From the NCBI GenBank assembly GCA_946894095.1, contig OX335642.1, positions 14,581,021 to 14,645,020 of the forward strand: a stretch of DNA of 64,000 nt, written 5' to 3'. Each line of letters starts with the position of its first letter. The stretch's first letter is position 1. Shown piece by piece: positions 11,657 to 21,279 of the stretch. The translations under genes and the position numbers were made by a program. The notes below the pieces were generated by a model, which was given only the letters and a program-made list of their open reading frames with translations, was not told the DNA's origin and did not search any database. This DNA comes from Incurvaria masculella (Eukaryota > Arthropoda > Insecta > Lepidoptera > Incurvariidae).

Positions 11657-12038
11657 GCGGGTCGTAGCCTAGTGGCGCGGGGACTGGCCTAGCGTACCAG
11701 AGGTCTGGGATCAATTCCTCGCCCCAGCATGCACCACTTTCTTTCTCTTTCTGAGTTCAATGAGTGCATTTTCGGAATATTTTTTTGGAACAATGCGTAT
11801 GCTCCATGGTTCGGAATCCGTAGGGGAACTTACTAGCCCACCCGATACGTACCATCGCATTGGATGTAAAGATGGTCGAAGCGGCAATGAAAAATTCCGT
11901 AGAAAATATCCAGTTCAATGTAGCTGTGCTCATAAAGGGAAGCATAACACCTAATTCCTTCAGGAATGTGGTGTATTGGGCTAATATCATAACGGTAGTT
12001 GTGTGGTATTAGCCATCCATGTCAGGTTGCATAAAAAA
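11657..12038 (+). mobile_element. tRNA-headed SINE, full length
   Basis: The head starts near 11657. A-box-like TAGCCTAGTGGCG at about 11666 is followed by a decayed B box GGATCAATTCC at 11708-11718. Next come a linker with CTTTCTCTTTCTGAGTTC, the shared SINE body (CCATCGCATTGGATG; GATGGTCGAAGCGGCAATGA), and the shared tail ending GTGGTATTAGCCATCCATGT...CATAAAAAAA. It would be transcribed by RNA polymerase III and mobilised by a partner LINE. From memory the tail resembles an RTE-type LINE 3' end. Confidence 0.88.
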
Positions 12039-12544
12039 ATGCTTCGAATTATTTGCTCCACAGAATCTGTGAATTTTCCGACTTGGCAGACGATTTAGTT
12101 TGGATTCTGTAGAATTGGTCGCTTATTAAAAATCGCTATAAAATAGTTGGTGAGCGCCTTTTTTTGAGAAGATAAGCGATGTTTACACGCGGTCAGTGGC
12201 ACGCTTCGTAGCTTCGGCGCCTTTTAACATTTTTATCTTAGCCGAAACGTAATGTATCATGTGGCGCGTGGCTCTTGTATGTTTTTACGTACAAATAACT
12301 GAGCATTACCGAGATAGTCGCTGAGGCGTGGTTTCTCGGTAATTGATGTTATCATGTTTATCTTGTTAATGCAATCATTGTCAACATTAATTCTAGTTTG
12401 TATTTGCATAGCGGTTTCTCTTGAGACTGATGTTCAGTAAGTTTTTGGTAGACCATTTTTTTTGTAGTTGCTCCCGATATAAGCTAATGTCTCACATGAG
12501 ATGAGCGATGCGCTCGAAAATCATGGCGAACAAGAACGATATTT
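12039..12544. other. Unassigned DNA
   Basis: No recognised repeat and no exon; moderately AT-rich. Confidence 0.4.
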
Positions 12545-13613
12545 GAAGGTATAGCCACCGGCCTGGATATCGCGACAGCGTTTCAACGGGTCTGGCACCA
12601 AGCTCTGCTTTCCAAGCTGTCCTACTATGGCCTTCCACCTGTTTCCACGCTGTGTGATTGACTGCATACAAGTATTGGTTGACTATTGCTACTCCAAAGT
12701 GAATTCCGGCGTGCTCTGTGCTGTTCCCGACCTTTTTTCTGCTGCAAATGAATCATCTGAGTGGTCAGTCTGAGTTCTCACCTAAATTGGCGTTTACGGC
12801 AAACCGATCGACTGGCGTTTTCTCCAAACTCCATACAAGTTTTTACTAGATATTCTGTGGTTTTACTTCTTCAAGCTGTCAAAGTCGAACTCGGACTTCC
12901 GATTTGTATGAAAACGCGGAGTAGACGTAAACGGCAACGTCGACGTATTTACGGCAACGTTGAGTAAGCTGTCAAATCAAGCTCGGACTCGCAAATGTTA
13001 GTTTGCTTAACGCCCGCAGCGCGCGCTCTTCAATTTCTCCATACATTTGAAAACGCCAGTCGATCGGTTTGCCGTAACGCCAATTTAGGTGACAACTGAG
13101 ACTACCGGCTCTGATCAATTTGGGCGACATTCATTGCTACGCAGACAACAGCGCGGTGCTGGCCACCGTGATGGACTCGATGCATCGTCGGGCCGTGCGT
13201 GTCGTCGGCGACCCCGAGGTAGGTATCCCTAAATTAAGGGTGTCTTTCAGTGTTCTATCAACTTTAATATGGTAAGCGTCGGAGATGCATAGCGCTCTGT
13301 CTCTGTGCCCTTTCTACCTCCACCCCTTCGCTCAACGCGGAACAGGCAAATAATGCATCCACTCACAGTGGACATCCCAAATATAAGAGCCTACCGATCC
13401 TCTTGATTCTTTATCTATAGGGTCTGTAAACTATGGTATGCACCTTGCACCACATAGACCTAGCATGCGCGCGCAGCATGCACCATGTATTTCTCCCAAA
13501 GTACAACCTGGAGTCCTTCAAACGTGATGTTATGGAGCATCTGGCCTGCCGGTATAACATTCGCACCCCCTAAAAGTTTAAAAACTCATGGGCGTTGTCG
13601 GCGTACGTCATAT
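12545..13613 (+). pseudogene. Dead LINE reverse transcriptase, split by a MITE
   Basis: The left part (12545-12756) translates, with frameshifts, to 'GLDIATAFQRVWHQALLSKL' (RT motif A, catalytic Asp present) and 'LFPTFFLLQMNHL'. The right part (13114-13613) continues exactly with 'INLGDIHCYADNS' (motif C, YADD changed to YADN). It then jumps by deletion to the 'RRAVRVVGDPE' C-terminal region and a 3' end shared with the fragments at 31640, 46655 and 53130. The 351-bp MITE at 12760-13110 interrupts it between codons for Leu and Ile. It is inactive through frameshifts, deletion and the YADN change. Confidence 0.85.
12760..13110 (+). mobile_element. 351-bp MITE, copy 1
   Basis: Ends are AGTGGTCAGTCTGAGTT and the inverted AGCCGGTAGTCTCAGTT. 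The inverted similarity runs about 65 bp inward to GGCAAACCGATCGACTGGCG. It is flanked by CTG at 12757-12759 and 13111-13113. Removing the element plus one CTG restores the LINE reading frame around it, which proves the borders. Its 68-codon frame has no ATG and is present in all copies only because they are near-identical. Confidence 0.92.
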
Positions 13614-15400
13614 GCCGCGCTTACATGACAAAAAAAAAGTTATTTTGGTTACTCGATGACCACTTAGGTTTTCTCATCGAGATAGGTTTTCTATAGTAAC
13701 AAATAGTTACTATATTATGTCAACATTTTTCCATCAGCTTTCATCTATCGTCCATTATGCTGCCATTTTTTTCGAACTTAGGCCTAAACCGTAAACATAA
13801 TAAAAAATTAGGACATATACGCATGATAATGTGACGAAAATTACTTGTGTAGAAAATTAATGTATCTTTTTAATACCATTCAAAAGCCACGTTGACCTTA
13901 TGGAGGTAAAACTGTCGAACATTCAACGTCATCCCACCATTTAGTGAGGCGCGGTGAGGGGTGCGGAGGTGGGAGAGAAAGAGACGGGAGGGAGGGGGAG
14001 GAGACGCTGGTCAGCCGGTGTAATCGCGGACAGACATTTCACGGCCTATCGACGCGATTGGTGTGACCAATGGGCAGTCGGAAACGTGACATAGACTTAC
14101 AAAACCTGGTTCTCGGCTCAGCCCACAGCCAATAAGTTAGAATTATTACCAAACGATTAGTTTTATATTTGATATCACTGCAGTTGTTATTTATAGTTAG
14201 CACAAATATGTTTTTGCGTTTGTTGCATTGCGCACGCAATTTGAGCCTGTGACATTTTTCAGTCATTCACTTTTGGTTAACTCCACTGAAGAGAAATGAA
14301 GGAAAATAAGCATGCGGTCGATATCGCGTCCGCGCCGTATGGTCAAAGAGACCATACAATTGTATGGGAATCCATGCCACATAGTCGAAACATCGCTACC
14401 GCTCGTGATTGTGCTCTAAAAGTGCGTTCGTCAAGTTAGTTCTCACCCACACAGATACTCAATACGTATACGGCTAGTTTTTGCATGTAGCATTTACAGA
14501 GCGCATCAACCTCGGCGCTACAGTAGGCATTGGCATTTGCATGAAAACATGATGTGGGTCAAAGTCCAATGTGTGGCGTTTAGAGTGATGCCGTTTTTAC
14601 GTTGTGAGTAGATCTTAAAAAATTGAGACACCGGGCTCACAGTACCTAGGCTCGCTAGATGGCATATCTCCTCCCTCTTTATTTATGGTTAACACACACG
14701 CATTTCTATTGTTTTTTTTAAGTGAGCATGGATAGCTAATCAGTTGTTCTTTTCTGTGGCTGACACCCACAGACGTTTTAAAAATACTTAAAAAAAATTT
14801 GCTTGAACTACAAATTATGTCAACACATCGCATTCCCAAAGGAGTAAGACCTTTAATTTAGGAGCACGGTTACATAAATTGAGCGGAAAATAGGACCACT
14901 TTTAATTCCCGTTTCGACCATCTTTTCATGTAATTCCGACCAACCCGCGCGGAATTAGACCCTTCAGTTTAAGGCGCCTATATACCATAGCGTAAAGTCA
15001 AGAATATGCGCGGTGGAATCTAGCCAGTGCCATCATGTCAGCGGGAGGGTACGCACGCTTCGCGCGCTCCGTCCCCGCTGTTTTGTCAAAAAAAATAAAA
15101 AGAAGATTTTTTTAACAACCAGCGTGATGTGTACCTCTTTATGCCTGAAAGGTATAAGATTTTTTTATTTCATTCTTCTAAATAGAAAGATAACAGAAAA
15201 AATGCCTTTGAAATGTACAAAAGGTCCTTTTAGATTTTTTTTATTTCGATTATTATACAAGTGTTTTGGACAAAATGGGGATGTGTACCTTAGCAAACGT
15301 ACGTTCTATAAGCTCAGTATTTTTTCAATGTTTAACAACCAAAGGCTTTACTGTAATCGACTTCAGAAAAACGTTCATATTTAGGTATTTATTCCCCTTA
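13614..15400. other. Unassigned DNA with a purine/G-rich tract
   Basis: At 13956-14001 a G-rich, purine-biased tract contains GGTGGG, ACGGGAGGGAGGGGGAGG and could form a G-quadruplex. The rest has only short frames, including a K/F-rich 123-codon frame at 15013 with no family features. No repeat ends were recognised. Confidence 0.45.
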
Positions 15401-15893
15401 AGGTGGGCCATCCCGCTCAACTCTCCATACAAAAGGGGAAAGAAGATCACGCCCATATTTCTTGTCAGAGATCCAAAATTTTGCTCAAAATAGCTTTATT
15501 TGATCGAACTTGATGTCTGATGATTATTGGCATTGTACAATTGTGTTTGGTTTCAAAGTTATAAGGTCTGAAAGTTCGAACAACGATAAAATCTATACAT
15601 TTTAAAATCATCATCAGACATAGCTTGTTTCATAAAAAATTATAATCAATTTAGTTTTTGTTATATTTTTGACTACAGCGGTCGTGGTCTACTTTTAGCT
15701 AGAAGTCGTTTTGTAATAAAAAAAATCGTAAATCTTACCAAATCAAACACTACGCGCATTGTCTGCTTTGTGGACATGTTGCATCATGGATCATGGAGCC
15801 TGTCTTTGTTTTTGAAACACAGAAAGTCCCAGAGCGCAATAGCACGGTTTTGTACCGCGAATGAGTTAGTTCCGCCGGGAAGGGACGCCTTAA
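15401..15893 (+). repeat. Unclassified ~0.5-kb interspersed repeat, copy A
   Basis: It matches the reverse complement of 51755-52312 over about 500 bp with moderate divergence. Shared blocks include TCCATACAAAAGGGGAAAGA, CTACAGCGGTCGTGGT, GACAATGCG-type (inverted) and the GAGCGCAATAGCACGGTTTT block. No coding capacity, no LINE motifs and no convincing terminal repeat were seen. A third short match is at 63465-63530. Confidence 0.75.
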
Positions 15894-16486
15894 TATGGAT
15901 TAAGAACCACGAACGACAGACATTTTGTACATGCAGGAGAAGAAATTGAATACGATCAATGAAAAAATGATATCAACAATCTTGTGAATGTATAAACATT
16001 TAGACAAAAATAATATTTTCTAATAAATTTCCCAATCCTCTCAAAGTCAACAAGGCACCTAGTCTTGCTTCTGAGCTGTTTGTCTAAATATAAATAAGCC
16101 ACCTAGGTCCAGTAAATTAGAAAAAATACTTTACACATTTATTCTTTTTCTACCTATTTAATTAGATCGCTTTTCATGGATCAAGTTTTTTATTGTTTTT
16201 GATTTTATTTCGTGATCTTGATTGAAACTCTTACATCAAATTGATGGCTATGGAGGTAGGTATTTTATGCCCGGTCTTGTACCATCGAAACTCAAGCTCA
16301 AGAGCTCTACGTGACTTACACACAATTTTAGGATTGGAGTCGCTATTAGGTAACGCTCTTTGATTGCGACGCATTTTATGCAAAGGATTTTATCGGTATT
16401 GTTCTTGAATGTTAGATAAATTACTGTATAGGGATCATAAATTGCAAGACTTTTGAGTTGATTATTGTAAAAAAGTCTTTGAGAAC
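15894..16486. other. Unassigned AT-rich DNA
   Basis: Nothing recognised on either strand. Confidence 0.4.
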
Positions 16487-16678
16487 ATGGCGGTAACCTC
16501 GTGGGCCAGGTCTAAATATTTCATTAGCTTCTCATTTTCGGCCCTGTCGAGGTTTTCGTCATGTGGTATGGTTATGTCTACGAGGAAGATCTCGTTGGAC
16601 TTGGGATCGACCAAGACACTATCTGGCTTTTTGCACTTGATTGTCTTTTCAGTTTGTATTGATCGATCACAATAGAGC
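16487..16678 (-). pseudogene. LINE endonuclease-like fragment (KPD...VDITIPHD)
   Basis: On the minus strand the frame reads 'KPDSVLVDPKSNEIFLVDIT' followed by 'IPHDENLDRAENEKLMKYLD' and 'LAHEVTA'. A KPD, then a separated V-D-(I/V)-x-x-P, then K-x-x-K-Y-x-x-L resembles the restriction-like (PD-(D/E)XK-type) nuclease region near the C-terminus of R2/R4/Dong-like LINEs. It is an isolated fragment with no reverse transcriptase beside it. The family call is from memory of motif style. Confidence 0.5.
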
Positions 16679-17690
16679 TTAGAATTATTATTATTATTAT
16701 GATTATGAAGTATTTATTTATTTATCTGTATTATTTAAGTATAATGTGTATTTATTGTGTATTTTAGTAATTGCCCATTTCTTTAATGCAATAAACATAT
16801 TTAAATAAATAAATATTTTTTCATAGGTTTATATCACGGGTAATAATTAAGTTATAAACAAACAAAATCGTTCAGACATAGATCTCAGTTGATTTATTTA
16901 ATTTGCGAATTTACAGAAAACATTTCTTAATTTCACTGAAAAAACAGGTACGCAGCATTGTATGGAACTCGATCACCTCATTATCCTTTTTTACGAATCC
17001 CAGTGTTTAATATAGGTCAAAATAATGAAACTATAAATGGTTTTGTTTATGATAGAGAAAACAAGGAAAGTCATAGAAGTGCAGAAGCCAAGAGATAAAG
17101 CCAGAGTTTGTCATTGAGATGACAGCAAAATTAACAGCTTCGGATAACACTTAGCTTTTATGTAAGATAAGGGAGAGAGAGTGTAAGGTAACCAGCGTGC
17201 AGTAAAAACGCCATTACTTTTCACATATTTAACCAAATTAAGTATAGTGTGTCCGGTTCTCCATCGCCAGAGAACGACCGGTTGGTTGGCGCTTCTGAAT
17301 CACGAGCGCATGCAAAATGCGAACTCTCCTTATTTATTTTTATTTTATACCGCGCTGGGTCGTTCTGGGAAGCGAAATGAGATGCTGCTTTGGCAGCATG
17401 GCTCGGCTGGTTGCGATTTATAATTTGAATATTTCGTGCCATGGTTGGTAAGGTAACAAGCGTATTGTTTAGGAACTTTGCGGAGATAGCCGCCTTTACT
17501 TTTATATGACTCGTTTGTCAACTGTAGACAGAAAAGAGATGCATTTCGAAAATATAGAGGTAAGGAAGATATAAATTTACTATCTCGTGTACTATTTGTT
17601 CTCCATGAAATATTTTGTAAAAACGCAGTGGCGATGTTATCGTCTGTGGTTCGGAATACACTCCATCTGTTATAAAATAACCCATCTGTA
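16679..17690. other. Unassigned DNA
   Basis: Starts with an (ATT)n stretch and AT-rich sequence with AATAAACATATTT, possibly the tail of the fragment before it. The 129-codon minus-strand frame at 17345-17734 has no recognisable domain. No splice-flanked exon was picked out. Confidence 0.4.
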
Positions 17691-19028
17691 TCTATAATAT
17701 AAAAATGAATCGCAAAATGTGTTGGTAAGCGCATAACTCAACAACGCCTGGACCAATTTGGCCAAATCTTTTTTTTAAATGTTCGTTGAAGTTCAAGGAT
17801 GGTTTTTACGGCGAGAAAAATTAGAATGATTGCTGGAAAAACCCTAAAAATAGCCCTTTTCTTTTTCCCATACAAATGATTTGTAACTAAAACGTAGTCA
17901 ATTTGAGCTTTATTGCTATGGTATAAAGTTCATATTAAATTACAAGCACTCACAGTTGTCTAAGTAATGTAGGTGTGTTCCTAACGTCAAAGATCATATC
18001 TATCAAAAAAAAGTGCGTGTGTGCGTTGGAGCACAGAATACATAGTTGGAGGAGTTTAATGTCGCGTTCCGAAACTCGCGTTTCTTTTGTATTAGTTTCG
18101 GCACGCGAGATAAACTGCATCAGTTTCCACGTCATTACATCAGTCAAACAAAAATCGCGTTACCAACAGTGTTTTATTATTATTAATATCCAAATTCGTA
18201 CGGCTTAAAAGGATTTGACTTCAAGTCATATCAAATTTTAAAAAAAAAAGTTGTCTGTTACCTAATCTACTGAGTTTGCTTTTGTCAACTGATACACGAA
18301 ACAAATTCGTATATCGTGTTTTGTGCAGAGTGTTTAGTTAGTTAGTGTTTGTTTAGTTCGTGATTAGGCGGGCGGTCCGACGGGGGCGGGTGCGGGGAAG
18401 GGGGGGGGGGCGGGTACGGCTTGGTATTTCCCGCAACTTTAGCACTACTTGGCAAAATCCTTGAGAACCAATTACTCGATTTAGATGCGGATTGTATCTA
18501 CGTCTAGCCTGATTCTACTCAAAACTTATAGGCTACATAATATAACGCTTCATTACCTGAAGGGTGAGTAGTGAGTGTTAAATTCTTATAACTTGCGAAC
18601 CACTAACCCGATTTATGTGCGTATTTTATCAATGTATAGGATCTCTGGGAGCTGTCAGGTTCGAGATGGGTTACTGTTTTCGATGTTGAGGCTGGCTGTG
18701 GGTTGGAGTCCACGCAAAACTTACCTACATTACACGTTACTTACTTACTAGGTAAACAATGTTGCAGTGCAAGTGCAGAAAGGTTCTGGCGGCAAATGCT
18801 TTTTTTTTAAATAGCCACCAAATGTCAACGAAGCTCTAAATGGGAATTATTGGATGTTTCTCATTAAATCATGCTATTTCATCTCGAACGATCTTGATTA
18901 AATTTGGTAGATGGATACATTGTCCTGGACCAGTTTGACCCTATTTTGGATCAGCCATGTCGGATACTTTTTATCCATGAAATAATTTAGCCGACGCTAA
19001 CCCGAGCGGAGCCGGGTACCGCAGCTAG
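17691..19028 (+). mobile_element. Non-autonomous Helitron, 1.34 kb
   Basis: The 5' end is TCTATAATATAAAAATGAAT preceded by A. The 3' end is CCCGAGCGGAGCCGGG then TACCGCAGCTAG followed by T. This gives the Helitron hallmarks: 5'-TC, 3'-CTAG, a short GC hairpin near the 3' end, and A^T insertion without target duplication. Inside are a G-rich module (18369-18412, run of ten G at 18401-18410 region) and a decayed 5S-type SINE piece at about 18641-18765. It has no Rep/helicase ORF, so it depends on an autonomous partner. Confidence 0.65.
18641..18765 (+). mobile_element. 5S-type SINE fragment inside the Helitron
   Basis: Decayed match to the promoter-to-body junction of the 5S-headed SINEs: TCGAGATGGGTTACTG for TTGGATGGGTGACCATTCG, then GAGGCTGGCTGTGGGTTGGA and GTCCACGCAAAACTTACC. 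It was either captured by, or inserted into, the Helitron. Confidence 0.5.
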
Positions 19029-19135
19029 TTTATAATAAAAGAAACGGCGCGCGGTGTCTCATCAGAATTGGGGGAAAAAGTAAATGCGATCTGGCAACAA
19101 AACATAGTATCCTCGTGGTCGACAGATTGTTCCGT

Positions 19136-19210
19136 GGCGCCATCTATTACCGATAACAGACATTTATATCGTAATGTAGTTTCGTATTACCCGATAGATA
19201 GCGCAATCGT
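19136..19210. repeat. Short repeat bounded by GCGCCATCTAT / ATAGATAGCGC
   Basis: GGCGCCATCTATTACCGATA at the left and CCGATAGATAGCGC at the right form an imperfect inverted pair. It is similar in layout to the ~90-bp elements at 28464 and 28814. Confidence 0.35.
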
Positions 19211-19436
19211 CCTTGTAATATACATGTTACGATAAAACGAGAATTCTAATCACGGTATGATGTCAAATCTAAGAATGCCAAACGATAATATAAAAAATTA
19301 CTTGTTAAATATTGTCTCGGCGAAATTGGTTGATTTTGAAATAGCGCCACCTAACAGTACAGAGATGCAATTATCCCTATAACGAGAAAAATTGCCCCCA
19401 CAATTTGGAAAACCCACAAAAATGTTTTAATGAGAC

Positions 19437-19710
19437 TGGACATGGATGGGGTGGCTAATACTACACACTGTCATGATATTAGCCCACCAAACCGCATTCT
19501 CGAACGAAATAGGTTTCATGCCAGTTGGCTGCATTGAAATGGTTGGAAAACAAGGACAATTTTTCATTGCCACTTTGACCATCTTTCATGCAACGGATAG
19601 TTTAGATCAACCCTATGACGTAGTGGGAGGAAAGGTAACCTGCAGTTTTATATGGGTTCCGAACCATCGAGTGACCCACATTTTATGATGCACAATCGGC
19701 ATCACCCTAA
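19437..19710 (-). mobile_element. SINE fragment, body and tail
   Basis: Reverse-complement of the SINE body and tail: GGACATGGATG at the tail side, CATGATATTAGCCCACCAAA, TTCATGCCAG, TTTTCATTGCCACTTTGACC, then the GGTTCCGAACCAT piece near the head side. The head is lost. Confidence 0.7.
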
Positions 19711-21240
19711 CCGCCACACATTTAGAGGTCAAGGTTCATGACAGAAATAATTGTATTAAAACTAAATGGCACAGAGTTTTCACAAATGTTTCATGTTGCC
19801 ACTGGAGTAGTGACGATGCCATCGTTCCTTTGTCAAGTCCCCGAGTTCAGCTTCAGACCATGTTGGAAGCATCGATAATTGTAGGTTTGAATATGAATTG
19901 GGCCAAACTGTAGCGTCGAGGATGATTCGTTCCGTACATACCCTTGGATTCGAACCCGTGGTCGTTGACACAAGGGACCCCTCACTACGGGTATCCTAGT
20001 GTTCATATATTTTTTTTAAATACTCAGGTTAGGTTAGTATTCTCGTATCTGGAATTTCTGGCTTAATTATTTTTTACAAACATGATGCAGATGCAAGAAT
20101 TTACCTAATTACTAATATTAATTTGACATCTACCGTTAAGATTCGAAGAACAACATCAATTAGGGAAATGTAAGATTCCACTTTTATTTAAGCACAACGA
20201 TATTTACGATAAGTGGACCTCAATAGCGAGTTTGACGAATGTTGGAATTTACGAAGCTCTAAAAATATCTTGAATCAAATACTTGGTGGAACCTGTTCAC
20301 GTGCTACAGTTTGGAGACATTGTGTAGTATAGAGGGAGATCAGTGTTTGTTTTAGGGTGAAAATGCTGTTGGATCCAACTACAAGGATGCAACGATTGTA
20401 TGTGCTTAAAAATATGTTGAATGTTTAGTTCCAATGTAGCGTAGGTAGGTACCAAATATATGTACAGCTAGCTGCGGCACCTGGCTTCGCTCGGGACAAT
20501 ATAGAATACATTTTTACTGTGATAAAAATGAGCTAATGTCACCTCTCCAGCCACAAACCCTGCAAAAAATTATGGCATCCCTTGCTCTGTTGCTGCTTAA
20601 AGATGAACAAACTAAACATCAAACATTCGTATGCGGGGATGAATTCATCGAATTGTGTGTAGCGTTCACCGTTATTTAATAAATAAAATTGATCGTTCTA
20701 CAACTTAAAATTTCGTACCTAATTTAAATACCAAGACTTTGAAATTATTTTTCATTTTATTTTGCTACCATGGAATTCATAGCTCGTTGTTCACTTAAAA
20801 ATAATACAGTTGGGCCTACTGCATTTCTTCCCGTGCATGTCGTAAGAGCCGATTTGATTCGAGCCCGTTCGTCGTGCGTGTTTCAATTCCACGTACAACT
20901 GTACATGGATAGGTCCTTACTTAGTAGGTAGTATGGTTATTTCGCCGCTGGCGTTTGGAAGGGGTAGGACGACATCCGTGCCAGGTGCTCGTGAGCCAGG
21001 AGAAAGTTTATTGCATACAAGAAATTAACATTAAAATAAAGACAGAAGGCCACAATGAAAAATACATAAAAAACCATAATAAGGGACCCACGGCCTTTTT
21101 TAAGGTCCTGACCCGTAAACTAGTCCTTAGCCTGTACTCTAGGAGGCAGTAGATACATTTCCTTTTATATCTTCAAGGCGGGTGCAATGTTTTACATTTT
21201 ACGACGAGAACTGAAATTTGAAAGCATTTATAACATATCT
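19711..21240. other. Unassigned DNA with a Helitron 3' end
   Basis: At 20466-20500 AGCTAGCTGCGGCACCTGGC followed by TTCGCTCGGGACAAT is a minus-strand Helitron 3' terminus. At about 20829-20890 a phrase containing GTGCATGTCGTAAGAG matches part of the repeat at 38950-39140. Nothing else was recognised. Confidence 0.45.
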
Positions 21241-21245
21241 TTACG

Positions 21246-21251
21246 TTTATT
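21246..21251 (-). terminator. AATAAA poly(A) signal of the Ly6-family gene
   Basis: On the minus strand AATAAA lies about 30 nt after the stop codon of the terminal Ly6 exon. That gives a very short 3' UTR and supports the gene call. Confidence 0.65.
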
Positions 21252-21279
21252 TAGGCGTTCAAATGGTTATGCGTCGAAG

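Noticed and set aside
11640..11720. Possible tRNA gene
   Set aside because: The A and B boxes belong to the SINE head; the cloverleaf acceptor stem does not close and a SINE body follows.
12761..12967. 68-codon frame conserved in three places (also 21719 and 24352)
   Set aside because: It is conserved only because the three MITE copies are nearly identical. It lacks an ATG and the changes do not favour synonymous sites.
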